From: Bacteriovoracales bacterium
GTDB taxonomy: Bacteria > Bdellovibrionota > Bacteriovoracia > Bacteriovoracales > Bacteriovoracaceae
Reading direction: 5' to 3'
Length of the DNA: 6,427 nucleotides
Assembly (NCBI GenBank): GCA_007117175.1
Contig: SKGZ01000232.1
Span: 1-6,427 of the forward strand
Of the stretch, positions 5,673-6,427 are shown piece after piece; the first letter of the stretch is position 1, and every line of letters starts with the position of its first letter. A program made the position numbers and the translations under genes. Below the pieces are notes generated by a model. It ran no database searches and was not told the DNA's origin. It saw only the letters and a program-made list of their open reading frames with translations.

Positions 5673-6427
5673 CTACTTGTTATTTTTCTTCACTTTAAAG
5701 CGGCCATGGTGATATTCAACCAGCACATTGCCGCAAAAGCGATGCGGCCCAACCTTTGAGCGTTTTTGGCAGGCCACTAGAAATTTTTGTAGTTCTCGCT
5801 GCAAACTGCCCCTGCCTTTTTGGCTGTGAAATTGAATCTCATTTTTCAACGCCTTCATGGCCATCATGGGATTGAGTTCAATCACACTGCTTAGTTCTGT
5901 CCGTTTGACTTTTGGGCTCTGCTCAGACTCTTGCTGCCAACTCACCCGACTTAAATAATAGCTTAAATAATTGGGATACCTGGCCGCAATTGCCTTGATG
6001 ACTTTGGCCCTCAAGTAATTGCGCTCAATCTTTAAATCACTGCCTGTACTGTCTTGCCTCCATGGAATTTGGTAGAGTTTGGCCAAAAATAAAATTTGCT
6101 TTTTAGATAAGCAATGCATGGGCCTAATGATCACTCCATTTTTTAAGGGAATGCCTCTCACCCAGCTGGCCCCTTTAAACAAATGGGCCAACCACCACTC
6201 AAAGGAATCATCAATATGGTGGGCCAGCACTAATTGACAATCGAGCTGCTGGGCCCTTTTTTTTAAAAAAAGCAAGCGCTTTTGCCTTAATTCCATCTCG
6301 GAAGTACCACTCACCTCACTGACTTCAACTCTCACTGCAAACTGAGCACAATAGGCCTGAATCAACTGCCAGTCTGCGGCGTGCTCCTGCACTGGGCGAG
6401 TCTGGTGATTCACATGCACCACCTGAA
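5673..6427 (-). CDS. tilS: tRNA(Ile)-lysidine synthase TilS (partial, lacks N-terminus)
   Basis: TilS uses ATP and lysine to convert cytidine 34 of the AUA-reading tRNA-Ile2 into lysidine, which prevents misreading as methionine. The frame is open to the right edge, so the start and the SGG-x-DS ATP loop lie outside the window; the GTG at 6420-6422 is an internal valine, not the start. Visible family features (counted from that GTG) are HVNHQTR (3-9, matching the 'HvnHglR' motif), AHHIDD (67-72), the LFKGASWVRG segment (81-90), IIRP (98-101) and RNYLR (134-138). Deviations are DDSFEW where DDQ-x-ET is usual, and DSTGSD where DPsN-x-D is usual. About 110 residues follow the catalytic core, so the whole protein would be roughly 310-330 residues: a short TilS lacking the second C-terminal domain of the E. 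coli enzyme. The gene stops at TAG 5673-5675, 86 bp before ftsH on the same strand. Confidence 0.9.
   Translation of the reverse strand, partial: QVVHVNHQTRPVQEHAADWQLIQAYCAQFAVRVEVSEVSGTSEMELRQKRLLFLKKRAQQLDCQLVLAHHIDDSFEWWLAHLFKGASWVRGIPLKNGVIIRPMHCLSKKQILFLAKLYQIPWRQDSTGSDLKIERNYLRAKVIKAIAARYPNYLSYYLSRVSWQQESEQSPKVKRTELSSVIELNPMMAMKALKNEIQFHSQKGRGSLQRELQKFLVACQKRSKVGPHRFCGNVLVEYHHGRFKVKKNNK

Noticed and set aside
6420..6422. GTG as the start codon of tilS
   Set aside because: The following residues match the internal HvnHglR motif of TilS, the frame stays open to the window edge, and the ATP-binding loop that should come first is missing. The true start is therefore beyond the window.
1..6427. 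Search for mobile elements, CRISPR arrays, tRNA/rRNA genes, phage or defence genes
   Set aside because: I saw no transposase or integrase motifs, no regularly spaced repeats, no tRNA cloverleaf pattern and no defence-type domains. All six genes are explained as transporter, enzyme or protease families.

Overview
The window reads as a stretch of bacterial chromosome: AT-rich by eye, densely packed, with six genes and almost no spacer DNA. The best guess for the source is a Bdellovibrionota-type bacterium (Bdellovibrio/Bacteriovorax relatives). This rests on the AT-rich coding style, the tilS-ftsH-folP gene order, and a secreted trypsin-like protease whose mature N-terminus has a YGADQR motif that I recall from proteases of that group. 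No marker gene here fixes the taxonomy, so this is an inference.

Layout. Positions 1-1490 (plus strand) hold the end of a TRAP-transporter small permease (DctQ-like) and a complete large permease (DctM). They are joined by a 4-base TTGA stop/start overlap. Positions 1422-1832 (minus strand) hold a small VOC/glyoxalase-fold protein of unknown function, whose 3' end overlaps the end of dctM tail to tail by 69 bp. A 62-bp divergent spacer (1833-1894) separates it from an exported trypsin-like serine protease (1895-2836, plus strand). Positions 2808-6427 (minus strand) form a housekeeping run read right to left: tilS (5' part beyond the window), ftsH, folP. The folP stop lies inside the 3' end of the protease gene (29-bp tail-to-tail overlap).

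How the genes work together. The TRAP pair imports an unknown organic acid and presumably has a periplasmic binding protein encoded outside the window. TilS (tRNA-Ile2 lysidine modification), FtsH (membrane AAA+ zinc protease) and FolP (dihydropteroate synthase) serve unrelated core processes but appear co-transcribed, and ftsH-folP are separated by a single base. The protease and VOC genes are single units fired from a shared divergent spacer. Neither has a visible Shine-Dalgarno, and the VOC gene has a good sigma70-type promoter placed so that the transcript would begin at or next to its ATG.

I found no RNA genes, mobile elements, CRISPR arrays, phage genes or defence genes, and no convincing undescribed system. 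The points most worth a second look are the predicted leaderless promoter in the divergent spacer, the divergent FolP with altered substrate-loop motifs, the altered TilS motifs, and the two tail-to-tail gene overlaps. No stretch over 300 bp lacks a gene.
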